A DNA stretch of 64,000 nt from assembly GCA_015680685.1 (NCBI GenBank), contig MNCI01027477.1, forward strand, positions 303,161-367,160, in the 5' to 3' direction. This DNA is from Gnetum montanum. Its lineage: Eukaryota > Streptophyta > Gnetopsida > Gnetales > Gnetaceae. A program made the translations under genes and the position numbers. Below, piece after piece: positions 22,820 through 34,296 of this stretch (the stretch's first letter is position 1; every line of letters starts with the position of its first letter). A model generated the notes under the pieces. The model was not told where the DNA came from and ran no database searches. It saw only the letters and a program-made list of their open reading frames with translations.

Positions 22820-23920
22820 AAAAAAATAAATACAAGATCTTGTCACACCAACACCGGGAAAGAAAACTCATTTTAGGAGACTATTGCCTAGGGTGCCTCA
22901 AGTATGGGTAAGGAAATCCAAGAATAGTCTTAGCTGGAGAGAGCTATGTGGCCTTTTGCAAATAATAAACTAGAAAGAAATCTAGAATTTAAATTAAATA
23001 ATTATATCCAATATAATAAGTGATTAAAAGAACTAAATTTTTCCTAGTCCCATTGATGTTGTTGGTCCATGACTACCAATGGTATCCACTACTAGGTAGG
23101 AAGCCCACGATCGCCATGAGAGAGGAAGGGAGAGAGAAAGAGAAAGAGAGACACGACCCATGTTAATCCACATAGGGAAGCAACTACAATTCTCAAATTC
23201 CACCATCATTTGCTACCTTGTGTGCACCACTATAGAGAGGAAGATCGTTCACCCACATCTACACCACCATGACAAGCTCCTACCATCGTCGAGAAGACTC
23301 GCAAGGATCCAATTTTGAGCTACTAGCTTCTGCCTTGGACCCTCCTTGAAGATCAACTAGAAACCTATAAATAAAATAAAATAAAAGGGGAAACTACTAC
23401 TTAGTGGAGAGGAAGTTGCCCCTCTAGACTAATAGCCAAAGCTTGTTTTTGGGACCTCTCCTTTCATTCCTCCAAAGCCCCTTCCCTAGACTTCATTTTA
23501 TAGCCACTACGACCATCCATAATGATGTCTATATTTCATGTAACAACTACAAAAAACACCACCACTTCTTGTGTAATAACGTCCACATTCTCCAATTAAG
23601 TTTCCACTTATGTCCACAACCATCGTAACTTTCAAAATGTCTGTTACTAATGATCGTAATCACCATCATTAATGATCATAATTGTCGTAACTTCTGAAAC
23701 GTTTGCCACTAATGCTCGTAACTGCTACCATTAATGACCATAACCACTGTAACTTCCAAAACGTTTACCACTAATGATAGTAACCATTGCCATTAATGAT
23801 TGCCACTTGATAGTTTAAATGCCCACTACTCGCATGATTTTTATTGTGGTTATTAAGGGAGAGAAATAGAAACATTGATAATCATGGCCCCATGCAAGCA
23901 TGGGAGTGTTGACATCAACA
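22820..23920 (-). repeat. 3' LTR of element E
   Basis: On the minus strand it starts TGTTGATGTCAACACTCC at 23920 and ends near GGTGTTGGTGTGACA at 22841, or slightly beyond if compared with the other LTR. It contains three diverged units of about 60 bp with 'cgtaactt...aaacgttt.ccactaatga' (23624-23815). It also has a purine-rich insert (gagagaaagagaaagagag, about 23125-23150) absent from the other LTR. Confidence 0.85.
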
Positions 23921-23931
23921 CTTAGCCCCTA
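23921..23931 (-). promoter_or_regulatory. Polypurine tract of element E
   Basis: Minus strand AGGGGCTAAG lies immediately before the LTR start TGTTGATG, the position and composition expected of a PPT. Confidence 0.6.
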
Positions 23932-25279
23932 AACTTTTACCTGCATGCTAGTGCAAGGAATGAGACCACAAAAATTTTAAAATGATGCAATAGATAGGGA
24001 ATTACAAACATGAAAAAACAAGCAAATGGAAACTTAAAAGTAAACTAAGCATGATTAAAATAACCATATAACCAAAAGAGAACTAAATGTGGGCCACCCA
24101 AGCCACACCATCTTATTTAATTAAACTCTAAATATATAATTTTATTATTTTAACTACATATATCTAGATATAATTAAAATATAATTATGATTTCTTTCCC
24201 AATCTTCTTACAAAGTAAAAGCCAACACCATGTGGACTACTTTGAGCACAAGACCCATACTAAACTTAATGAGGACAAGCTCATATTAGATTGTGGTTTG
24301 TCACAACTTTCAGATTTTTCCTTGGAACTTATTTTTTTTTTTTTGAGATTGAGAAAGAAAATGGATGAAAAGGGATTATTTGCCTTCTTTTTTGTTTTGG
24401 AAAATAGGTTCAAAAGGGGAAATGGAGGTTATGGTGAGGATAGCTGCCTGACCCTATCACACTTAAGAACTTATTACACTGGAAATGAACATGGTCCTCA
24501 TTCCATTTTTTTTCTTTTTGAAGAAACTTTGCCCATGGTGTACTTCATTCTTAAGGTAGGAATTCCAACATGAGTTTAGCCGATTAGCTGCACTGCCAGT
24601 GAACATGGTCCTCATTCCTTTTTTTTTTCAGGAAACTTTCCCCATGGTGCAGTTCAACCCTTGTGTATGTGCCTTTAATTGTGATTTGATAGCATCATAG
24701 CAGGTCTCCTGGGTGGCTAAGGATTCTCAAGTGGAGATGAACACACTTCACTCCATTATTCATAGGGTAACCATGGATCATCAGACTTGAGGGCTAGGGC
24801 TTATGAGAGGGAAAATGGGATTTTCCAAGGTCATCTAGTGATTATGGCTAACCATTCTCCAACATAACCTATCCTACACTCACATGATCATGATGATTAC
24901 ATGATAAGTTAGCATAAATCTCATGCTCCATAATCCAACATAACTAAAGAAACTAAAACCTTGAAAAAGTCAGGGAAGAATCAAAGCATGATCGAAATAT
25001 ATAGTATAAAGGAGATTTTATTTAATAGTACTAGGAATATTATATAAATAATTATACTCATATTATTTTCAGATGGTGCTCTGATGACCCAAAGCCCAAT
25101 AACTTAAAAGATCATTATGATTATTAAAATCATATACAAAGCAAAAATCAAAATAGTATGCCAAGAAAGAAATGATGGAAGTGCAAAGAAAATATACAAA
25201 TGTGACTATATATAAATGGAATGCATGGTGAAGAGGAAGAAAACATGCAACTAAGAATCTACTGGGTGTCCACATGGGG
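23932..25279 (-). other. 3' noncoding region of element E with a ~113-bp duplication
   Basis: No element domain is visible. 'gaacatggtcctcattcc' through 'cccatggtg' occurs twice (from about 24487 and from about 24600), a tandem duplication of about 113 bp. A 128-codon frame on the plus strand (24187-24573) overlaps it; it is low in complexity and has no family resemblance, so it is not called. Confidence 0.5.
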
Positions 25280-25555
25280 CATTTGAGTAGAAATGTTTTG
25301 GATGGAATGCATTAAAATTTCTAGGTAACTTATATCCTTGCACATTAGCAACCTTGTATACATTGGGGCCAATGACGTCTTTAATTTGGAATGGGCCTAA
25401 CCACATAGGAGAGAACTTACTTTGAAGATTTTCTTAGTCAAATGTTCTACCTTTTTCAAAGACTAAGTCTACTATCTTAAAGACTTCACAAACATACTTC
25501 ATGTCAAGATGTTGTTTAACAATTTGTTGATGCTTAAGATTATGAAAATCAAGAC
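25280..25555 (-). pseudogene. Integrase C-terminal tail of element E
   Basis: Minus-strand translation gives HQQIVKQHLDMKY, then FEKGRTFD, KFSPMWLGPFQIKDVIGPNV, YKVANVQGYKLPR and NAFHPKHFY. This is the GPY/F module that ends gypsy integrases. The catalytic DDE core that should precede it is missing: the protease frame ends directly next to it, so a deletion has joined the two. One stop lies in the tail. Confidence 0.78.
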
Positions 25556-26410
25556 CTACCTTAACTTGCTTATATCAAGTCTTTCTTTGAGATAAGTTTC
25601 AATGATAGGTTTAGGTCTTGGTGGGACAGCAGATATAGTCTTTCTAGGAGAATGTTCCATGGATGTGTCGTTAAAGGTTAGCACACCTTTAAATGTTTTA
25701 AAAGGTAGGGTTTTACTTACATCTTTATCTTCCCTTAAAGGTGTTGGATCACTTAGACAAAATCCATTGTGTTGTTGATAAGGTAAGGTGTCTCCATAGC
25801 TTTCTTCACCTTCTCTAGAACTTTGATGAGATTGGGTGGAATCTACATGAGAGACAGGATTTATTTTTGTAATTCCACTCACATAGTCATTTTCAACATG
25901 TTCACTATACTCAACCTTAATAACCCCAACATAAAGATTAGCATTTTGATCTTCCAAAGATTGATTTTGTTGATCCAAGCCTGTAACTACTTGTTCATAG
26001 ACGGGTTCTTGAGATATAGTCATGTATTTAAATTTTCCTTTGATAGGGATTAATAGCTCTGAGAAATTTAACCTAAAGAAGCTCCCAAACTTGGCTCCAA
26101 AAGTCCTAGATAGGAGTAAATCATAGGTAGGTGACATGTTAACTACCAAGATATCTATGTAACATGTGAATGTAGGGTATTGTTTAAGTTGCACTTTCAC
26201 TCCTTTTAATGACCCTACTACAGGTATGTTAGACCCATCGAGTTGAATCATATTTTTTATTTGTGGTATCATTTGTGTTCCTAAAGTCTTACATATCTCA
26301 AGTGGAATGACACTAATAGTTGCTCCAAAATCCATCAAACAATTGTAAACATTCTTTCCTAAAATAATTAGAGTTGTAAGGAAAGGAGGTTGCTCTTTCT
26401 TGCTCATCAT
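25556..26410 (-). pseudogene. Aspartic protease and linker of element E
   Basis: A 284-codon open frame. Near its N-terminus VYNCLMDFGATISVIP (about residues 16-31) is the retropepsin active-site block, with the catalytic D[S/T]G read as DFG, so the enzyme is probably inactive. ILVVNMSPTYDLLLSRTFGA (about residues 87-106) corresponds to the 'DVLLGRDW' motif. The rest is an acidic, Ser/Glu/His-rich linker toward RT that ends in RPKPIIETYLKERLDISKLR, after which RT would normally start. Instead the integrase tail follows. The open length despite no RT suggests either recent loss or selection on gag-pro alone. Confidence 0.85.
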
Positions 26411-27177
26411 GGAATTATTTACATTTCATATTGATAATGTGTTAGGACATTTTGTGAAGTGAACTTGACTTTCGGGGGTTGGGGATTTTTATTTATTGGT
26501 TTCTAGTCTACAAAGTATATCTTGAACCACCTCTTTCATTTTGTTAAATTGTAAAAGGTCATACATTGAGATGTTAGTTTTAATTTTCTTCAAATCCTCA
26601 ACTAGATTGTAAGTATTGTGTTTATCTTTAGCTTCTTGTTGAGGTGGAGTTTTTCTAAGTATAGAAGGTGGGTTTGATTGTTGTGGAGCATTTTTTTGGG
26701 ATGAACTAATTTGAGTATTTATGTTACTTTGACTAGAGCTCTTCTATTTGGAGAAGTGTAAGGGTCAATCCTAGTTTTTTGTTGTGGGTTGTTCATAATG
26801 TCAGTAAGTCTACGGTAGCAAGCGTTATGTGGGTTGGGGTCGCTTACCATAACTTGATCCAATAGGTAAACCTCTTCATTTTCTATTTCATGAGCTACAT
26901 TAAGGAACATAATAGGAGGTTTCCCATTTCTTTGACCTTGGGTGTTATCGCCAAATAATGCTAAAAATTGGGGACAAGTCTTCTCAAAATGTTTCCTAGT
27001 GTTATGGAGGTGACAATAATTGTTATTAACTAATGAACTAGGCTTTTCAGGTTGTATAGAACCCTTGTTGTTGTTTTTCTTTAGTTCAACTAGTTTGTTG
27101 GAAATTGTTTGAAGTAAAGTTAATATCTGGATCATTTGATCTTGAGTTCGAGTTGGGGGTTTAGTAGGATTAGATAC
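26411..27177 (-). pseudogene. gag C-terminal part of element E
   Basis: The frame contains NPTKPPTRTQDQMIQILTLL, then LVNNNYCHLHNTRKHFEKTC, a C-x2-H-x4-H-x4-C zinc motif typical of Tat/Ogre-type gag. Next come MFLNVAHEIENEEVYLLDQV and, after a stop, YNLVEDLKKIKTNISMYDLL, the conserved gag-protease linker helix. The first 19 codons of the longest frame (27169-27225) are LTR sequence of element B. The gag frame continues on the other side of B at 34297. Confidence 0.8.
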
Positions 27178-27975
27178 TGATGAATGGCGAGGTACCCCTA
27201 CACTCAACCATATGAATACGAGCATCTCACGTGCAATCCGAATGAACTCAAAGGACTAAGTGCTTACGTTCCTTAATAGAACACTTAAGGTTAATCAATC
27301 ATTGTCTTCCCAAACTTACTTGTATTGTCATGGTTGTATGATTAAGTAAGCTTGAGGTATATGATTTTTATATCTTTTATCTTTTTAATGTCTTATGCTA
27401 ATAGGGGAAGGTGAAGAGAACTAAGTGACTAACATTCATTAACTATTCACTAACTAAGTTCTAATTTTCCTAACACCAGTATCCATTACCACTTGCCACA
27501 CACACCTTGAACCAGTGCAATGCTGCTGGGATTACCAAACGCTATTCGTTATTTTGTTACCAAGTGTTTCACATGTGCTCGAAGTGGTCGTACTGAGTGT
27601 ACTTAACTAGGAGATTCAAGGGTTGAGAGAGATTAATTAACTAGGAAAGCATTTAGACATTCAACAATAATTAATTCCTATTTAGCTTCATCCACATGCT
27701 GCAAGGTTTATCAGAAAGTTCATCTTTATTATTGTACACAAATGTGTGCTTAGGTATAATTTGCTCGAATAAAGATCTGTTCACTTTAAGACTCCTACTG
27801 TAGGCACATGGAAATTATTGTAATTCTGGAATAGTAAAACTACAAGAGTTTAGCTAAGGGTCTAAGTCTAAGTGCCTAGAATAGGGAAACCTGCCTCTTA
27901 TTTATAGACATTGCGTTGGGCCACGATATCGCGTACATGATATCGTAGGGGCAGACGTGATATCACAGTTCATCA
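27178..27975 (-). repeat. 3' LTR of element B
   Basis: Plus-strand limits TGATGAATGG ... GTTCATCA. The U3 palindromic array has decayed to forms such as cacgatatcgcgtacatgatatcg (counted in two overlapping units). The TATA box lies at about 27898-27906 on the minus strand. Confidence 0.92.
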
Positions 27976-27990
27976 TACCCTCATAACTGA
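27976..27990 (-). promoter_or_regulatory. Polypurine tract of element B
   Basis: Minus strand TCAGTTATGAGGGTA abuts the 3' LTR and corresponds to cagtcatgggggta in A. Confidence 0.6.
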
Positions 27991-28057
27991 ATGAAAACTC
28001 ATCCTCAAGTTCTTTACAAAATATTGGGAAGGTACGGGATTATTGACTTGAATGAAA

Positions 28058-28176
28058 CTAATGGTGAATGTGGTGACATGTGAACGGATCATCATTACAA
28101 TACATGGTAATATTAGTGTTCATGATAACAAGAGTGAACACTATACACATTTGACATCTAGCCTTATTTGGCAGTT

Positions 28177-28226
<50 letters not shown>

Positions 28227-28464
28227 AGAAAAAGAAGATGCGTTGTAAACGATGCCAAAATTACGCTTTCCATTGTCCATCCATAACCGTGTCATTGATC
28301 TTGTTCCTTTGCATGAGTGTTCCAGCACCAGTCCATCCTAAGTGTTTCCTCCAGCTCCAGTCTGTTGTCATATGATTGCCATCTATACACACAGCACAAT
28401 CACATATTAACAATGGTAAATAAATCACAATGTAGGTGATACCTTGCCTTAGCGTATGGTTCAT
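28058..28464 (-). other. Conserved short ORF block in 3' region of element B
   Basis: Counterpart of A 15700-16084. The upstream frame has LRQGITYIVIYLPLLICDC and DGNHMTTDWSWRKHLG; the downstream frame ends LPNKARCQMC, MNTN, MYCNDDPFTCH and IHH, then TAG at 28058-28060. A (GA)n run (28180-28230, plus strand) expands the Ser/Leu-coding part relative to A. Function unknown. The frame and stop position are the same in the two copies. Confidence 0.6.
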
Positions 28465-30009
28465 TAGCTGAGTTGTGATATGGCTAATATGGATTCTGAA
28501 GATATAACACTAGTGACTACCCAAGGTGTAGGGGTTAGGAGAAAATTGAAAAAATTGGACCAAGACCCCCATGACTAAGAGCGAACCTCCTGTAGCGATA
28601 GAATGGAAAAATATAAGGGATAAGAAAGATGGAGAAAAAGAAATAATGGAAACATTGATAAAATGGATGTCAGAGGTGGAAATGAATAAAATAAATGCTG
28701 ATTGTGAAGATGTTTAAGGGAAAGAAGTTAACTAATGCACTAAGTAGGAATGCCAGTGGAGCCTCCCCAAAGCAGGCTCATGCCCGTAATGCCTTGATAA
28801 TCCCACATTCAAAGTGTCCGTAGGCTCTAGAACTGTCATTTGGAAGAAAGAGTTAAAGTCTTAACCACAAGAATTTACCAAAAAGAAGACCATGTATCAA
28901 CCAAAATATAGACTACTGATACAACCGGCAATGAGGTGGAAAGATGGAGAAAGAATGATGAGGAGAAGAGAATGGAATGGAGTCTCAAGAACAAGGTGGT
29001 GTACAGCCCCTTGTGTATTTATGGTTAATGTAACTTAGTAAATCTCATTCCAAATCTAGCCTTAAAAAATCCACATTCAGTGACTTCACATTAATACACT
29101 TGGCCAATCCATCCACTTGAAGTAGCAAGAATGCTTCTGCCAAAGAGTCACCACCATTCCGAGGAATGAGAAAAGATAAAGGTAGGAAGCAAGAAAGGGC
29201 CTTAGTTAGAGAGAGCATGTTTGTTTAGTTCCATAACTAGTGCTTGTAGCCTAGATGATTATTTCATCTAAGGGGTGTGCTTTGAATTCTCAGTGTTTTT
29301 TTTTTTTTTTTTTTTTTGCGTGAGAACCACACCATGGAAAGAATTATTATTTTTATTAGCTTAGCTTCCCGATAATGGAGCAACACTGGAATGGTAGGGA
29401 AATCCCAAGAAGAAAAAATCCAAGCACCCAAGAGAATGGCCAAAACAAATGCATCAAATCACCTTGAAGTCACACCCTTTTCAATCCTTGAGTTCTTCTG
29501 TAGTTTGAGAAATGCCCAGTCACCAATTTGTTGATAGTTCTATTATTAAGAAGGGGACTATATAGTTCCAAGCAAAGAGAGGCCATAGAAATTCATGGAT
29601 GTATGGATGATGTGGAATCATTGCCTGTTATATCAAGAGAACCATACCTTAGTATCAACATTATAACTCAAAGATAAAAATCAAACATTAGCAATCAATG
29701 GAATATAGTTCATACCACCATTAGGAGCACTTATTAGGTGATGAACCTAATAGAATAACAAACACAGAAAGAAATGAAAGAGTATAAATGATGTTGTAAA
29801 ATAAAAACAAGAAAAGTTAAATAAATTTGTAAAATAAAATGTGTAAAACAAAAACTTAAAAAGGAACTGAGGGCCTCAATTGATCAGTAGAGGTGGCCAT
29901 CTCCCCCATGACTGAGTTGGAAGGGGGAGATCTGAAATAATGAGCAAGGTCCTCCTTTCTCCAAGGTATTATGTGCATTCACTATTCTAGATTTATGGTA
30001 AGGTATGAT
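28465..30009 (-). other. 3' noncoding region of element B
   Basis: Alignable by eye with A 14250-15700, including 'ggtatggttct.ttgatataacagg' and 'ccataaatttctatgg'. A run of about 23 T lies at 29297-29319. No independent gene is seen. Confidence 0.6.
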
Positions 30010-30219
30010 CTATTGCACATTTACTAGCAATCCCTTATCAGGGCATTTTTTTAAATTTTTTAGGAGTTTCCAACTTCTCCCAATTAATGTTTTCAGGTTA
30101 AGGTTTGGAAGTTGGCGACGTTCTTGCTCTACTGTATCTATGCTTTTGAAGTGAGCACAAGTTGTTCCCTCAGTTAGTTCCATGCACATTGGTGAGTTTC
30201 TCTCTTGATCAACTATCAA
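30010..30219 (-). pseudogene. Fusion of protease-RT linker to integrase end in element B
   Basis: The frame starts like the A linker (EQERRQLPNLNL, WKLLKNLKK) and then reads PDKGLLVNVQ, which is LDKRLLVNVQ at the end of A's integrase. The junction is at about 30036-30046. The A sequences at the two break sites share a GCCC..TGAT / GCCT.GATAAG microhomology (A 11392-11401 and 14151-14160), and B reads gccctgataag. This fits a microhomology-type deletion or a template switch during reverse transcription. Confidence 0.85.
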
Positions 30220-30335
30220 CCACTAGGTTTCTTCTTGTCATGTGGTTGCTACATATAGGCACTTTTTTATGTTAATTTCTTGTGCACAACGATTGCATAC
30301 AGGCAATGCTGAACATTCCTGCACGTAGTCACACC

Positions 30336-30780
30336 CTATATCATTGTATGAGATGCATGGAACCTTCTTCTTTTCAATCTTCCCAAAGGTGTTTTCCTTA
30401 GTATTTCTAGGGAAAGATCATGGATTCCTAGGTACACATTTATGGTACTTAGCCATGCCCTTCCCATGATTATTGGGAAGTCCCCTTTATCATTGTTTAC
30501 TTGTATCACTAGGAAATCAGCTGGGTATGACCACCCATACACAATGGTGATGATGTCCTCCACTAGTCGCAAGGAAACAGTGATGGACTAGTCGGCTAGC
30601 TCTAGTCAAATATTGCTTTTGTTTAATAGAGTCAGGTTCTAGGCTTTGTACATCTCTTGTGATATTAAGTTGACTCCAGAACTTGAGTCCAGAAGAGCTT
30701 TACCTGAGTCATTTCCAGTGACTTGGAGATAGATTAGAGAGCTTCCGAGGTCAGAGAATTTCTTGGGAAGGTGACCCTCC
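30336..30780 (-). pseudogene. Aspartic protease of element B
   Basis: LLDSSSGVNLIS (about 30660-30695) is the active-site block, with DSG changed to DSS. SYPADFLVIQVNNDKGDFPI and IMGRAWLSTI (about 30440-30525) form the C-terminal half, the equivalent of the ILGRDWL motif. Stops separate the halves. The enzyme is very probably inactive. Confidence 0.82.
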
Positions 30781-33400
30781 TTAATCCAATTAGTAATAGC
30801 ATGTGTTAACATAACCTTGTGCGTTGAGTTTGGTTTTTGTTTTGAAGGGAACTCTGAAGCCTTATTTGATGCAGAGGCATTCAGAGGTTCAACTGCTTGT
30901 GGTTGTGAGAGCTTGGTTGGACTGTTGGTTCTGAAGAAAGGTCTTCCCTTCATATGGTTTTCAGAACTAGCAACGGGTTGAAGATTCACAGCCCTCATAG
31001 CATTGCGTTGTTGTGGTTGAGTGGGGAGTTTCCCTTGCATTGTTGGAGTTGATGGTAGTGGAGCTATCAGTGTGAGAGCTGCAGATGGGTTTGAAGGATG
31101 GTGTGTCTATGGATTGTCTCTCCCAAGAGAAGGAGTCCTATAATACTCCTAAGCTTGGTAGTGACATTGTGGTGTCACATGACCAACAAAGTCATGTAGA
31201 GAGATTGGCTGCTGCACATAATAGCCATATGGATCCGATTGCTGGTAAGGGTATTGTTGCCTTGGTAGTGGAATCCCCCATGGCTATAGGTATTGCTACT
31301 ATTGGTGTTTCTCAATAGGTTGTGATGGAGTTCCACTTGGATAATAGGTTTAAGGTTGGTGGAACTACCTTGGGTTACCTTAGGGATAAGGTAACCATCG
31401 GGGTGCTTGCCGTTTGTTAAGTCACAGGTTGAGTGCATACATCCCAAACTTTTGTAGATGTAAGATTACTGGGCAACATCCCTTAGGATGGTCGTATTGG
31501 CATATCTCACATCCACCATCATTCTCTACATCAGAATCCACAACCTCTTTGGTGATGGCCATTTTACCCTTACCTTTGTTATGTGCATGGTCCATGTCCC
31601 TCTTTTTCTTTTTTTCATAGTCACTACCTCGCTCCTTAGACTCCTCTACGATTTTAAGGATAGTTTCAAACCTACTATCTAGGGAGTCCCACATTTGTTC
31701 TACCTTTGCTGACACTTCTGTTGTTAATTTTTGGAATAGAAATATTTTCCTATTCACCATCTCTTCGAGTGATGACTCTTCCTCCTCCTCACAGAATCTC
31801 ACTTCCCTTTCTTGGAGGGAAGGATCTTGGTTGTATTCATTTGCACTTTCTCTCTTATGTAGCTCCTCTTCTTCCTTGGCTACTTGCTCCAGCAATCTAT
31901 GGACCTGATGGGACCTAAGCTCTAATAATCTCCCTTGGGCATACATTCCAAGGGTTCTCCTTGTTTCATGCCTTATTCCATCTACGAGATGACGTAGTTG
32001 ATCCCATTGCACGTAACCATGGCTTGGGCAATGATGTAACAGTGCATAATAATGGACCATGACAGCATCCAAGGGTTCATGGTTTCCTTGCTTCCATCCT
32101 TGGATTTGCTTTCACAAGTTGGACACTCGGGAGTACATTAGGTATTTATCATTAAAAAATTCTAGCATTATACTCCACCTCCAAATGGATTCTGGTTCTA
32201 AGAACTAGTACTAGCTTTCTGCTTCTTTTACTAGTGTCCTAGGGAACAACTTTAGTTTTTTCCACTCATTCTTGATGTTCTGCAAGGCACATGCATCGTG
32301 AAATGCTTGTAGGTAATTTTGAGGATTAGCATTGTATCCCCCCTCAAACTGTGGGATGTTATTCATATCTAGCCTCTTGATCCTACTATCTTTTTGATGC
32401 CTTGTCGGAACTCTTATGGCCTCTGTAATGTCTAACATGCTTCTGGTCATGAGTAGGGGTTCTTCATGGTCATCACATTCATAGTGTCTATCATGTCTAC
32501 ATGGTTTCCTACTCTCCCTTCCTCCATGTCGTGATTCTCTAGAGTGCCCTCATCCTCATTCTCGACTCTCTTGTTGACGTTTCTCACTTTTTTTACCTTT
32601 ATTCTCATAGTTAGGCTCCTTATGACCGCATCCTGATATTGAAGGAGAGGGTGAATGTGATGATGAAGGTGAAGAAGAAGGATAACCATCATCATGATGA
32701 TGTTTCCTACCTTCTCTTCGGTGGTCTCATCCCTGATCATGATTACAGTCAGAATGCCCATCCTTATCTTGTGTTTGTGTTCCCTCGTTGAACACTTGGT
32801 GTTCATGGGGATCAAAACCATGATTGTAAATCATGGAGTGGAGGTTCTGATACACCACCTCCTGACCATCGTTAGGAGGGGGAACATCATTTTTTGGAGA
32901 ACCTATTGAAATAGGTTCACCACCCTCAATTTCACTTAAGACGGATGGAGCGTTATGGGGTCCTTTGCCCTTCAAAGATGTGTGATATCTCTTCTATTGC
33001 AAGTCCCTTTGACATTGCACTTTTGTGGGATGGTAGTCCCTTCTGTCATGATCACATGCAACATATTCTGCATATAACTATGACATGCCTATTCATGCAA
33101 GAGCACGAAGGAGCATGTTGGGAACTGATTGGTCTGGAGGCAACGCTATGTTACCCTCCAAGTCTCTCCAACACAGTTGTTCATCTTGATGGAGAATAAA
33201 GATAAATTTAGGTACATACTCATCATGATGAATATATACCATGCGAAACTGTTGAGGAGCTAGCAGATCTTAATTATGTATGTTGTGCCACCGACTGTCT
33301 CTTGTGTTAGTCCTAGGCGGTGAAGTGCTTTTGTGCAAAGAAGAAGAAATTTTTTTTGTCTTGTTCGACATGCTATTTACCATTATCTTATCTTTTCTTG
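30781..33400 (-). pseudogene. gag of element B (broken)
   Basis: The start lies near 33380 on the minus strand (a Ser/Lys-rich beginning, then PPRTNTRDSRWHN). GEPISIGSPKNDVPPPND (about 32870-32925) follows, then a His/Arg/Glu-rich basic region, and the gag core RLDMNNIPQFEGGYNANPQN with YLQAFHDACALQN (32211-32370). The long frame 31422-32072 holds WDQLRHLVDGIRHETRR, RSHQVHRLLEQVAKEEEEL, an acidic coiled segment and CEICQYDHPKGCC. A Pro-rich end follows (30900-31060). It is interrupted by stops but better preserved than in A. Confidence 0.85.
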
Positions 33401-33478
33401 ATTAACCCTAAGGGTTTGTTCTAGCGTTCCAACGATATGAATGATTTTCTATGTTCTACGTAGCACACAAACAACTAA

Positions 33479-33498
33479 GTCCCCGACAATGACACCAA
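33479..33498 (-). promoter_or_regulatory. Primer-binding site of element B
   Basis: Minus strand TTGGTGTCATTGTCGGGGAC directly follows the 5' LTR. It is the same tRNA(Asp)-type site as in A. Confidence 0.85.
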
Positions 33499-34296
33499 TG
33501 ATGAGTGGCGATGTACCCCTACACTCAACCATACAAATACAAGTGTCTCACGTGTGATCGGATTGAACTCCAAAGACTAAGTTCTTACGCACGTTAATGG
33601 AATACTTAAGGTTAATAAATCGTTGTCTTCCCAAACTTACTTGTATTGTCACGATTGTATGGTTAAGTAAGGTTGAGGTATATGATTTTTATATCTTTTA
33701 TCTTTTTAATGTCTTATGCTAATAGGGGAAGGTGAAGAGAACTAAGTGACTAACTTATATTAGCTATTCACTAACTAAGTTCTAATTGTCCTAACACCAG
33801 CATCCGTTCCCACTTACCACACACACCCTGAACCAATGCAATGCTGCTGGGATTACCAAACGCTATTCGTTACTGGGTTACCAAGCATTGCACGTGTGCT
33901 CAAAGTGGTTGTACTGAGTGTACTTAACTAGGAGAGTCAAGGGTTGAGAGAGATTAATTTACTAGGAAAGCATTTAGACATTCAATAATAATTAATTCCT
34001 ATTTAGCTTAGTCCACTTGCTACAAGGTTTATTAGAAAGTTCATATTTATTGTTGTACACAAATGTGTGCTCAGGCACAATTTTCTTGAATAAAGATCTG
34101 TTCACTTTAAGACTCCTACTACAAGCACATGGAAATTATTCTAACTTTGGAATGGTAAAACTACAAGAATTTAGCTAAGGGTCTAGGTCTAAGTACCTAG
34201 AATAGGGAAAGCTATCTCTTATTTATAGACATTGCAGCAGGCCGTGATATCGCGTATGCAATATCGTGGGGGCAAACACGATATCATGGCTCATCA
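33499..34296 (-). repeat. 5' LTR of element B
   Basis: Plus-strand limits TGATGAGTGG ... GGCTCATCA; 798 bp, same length as its partner. GATAC duplication follows. The decayed U3 array includes gatatcgcgtatgcaatatcg at 34244-34264. Confidence 0.93.

Larger units (their letters stand above)
27178..34296 (-). mobile_element. Ty3/gypsy element B (A family), internally deleted, nested in E
   Basis: A 7.1-kb element on the minus strand has 798-bp LTRs at both ends and perfect duplications GATAC (27173-27177, 34297-34301). Its order is LTR, PBS, gag, protease, linker, integrase extreme C-terminus, 3' region, PPT, LTR. Compared with A it lacks about 2.75 kb (end of linker, RT, RNase H, nearly all integrase) with a clean junction near 30040. 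It split the gag of E. Equal LTR lengths and a perfect duplication indicate insertion after E. Confidence 0.94.

Noticed and set aside
22785-22825. ggcctctcggccaaaa, reminiscent of the start of U2 snRNA in reverse complement
   Set aside because: Match is too short, and the rest of U2 is missing.
23624-23815. Regular repeats that could suggest a CRISPR array
   Set aside because: Repeat units are diverged and contiguous without unique spacers, and lie in a plant LTR.
24187-24573. 128-codon plus-strand frame
   Set aside because: Lies in the 3' noncoding part of E, includes poly-T runs and part of a tandem duplication. No recognised family.
28052-28375. Plus-strand frame with long Arg-Glu repeats
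   Set aside because: Product of a (GA)n run inside element B; the conserved frame is on the other strand.
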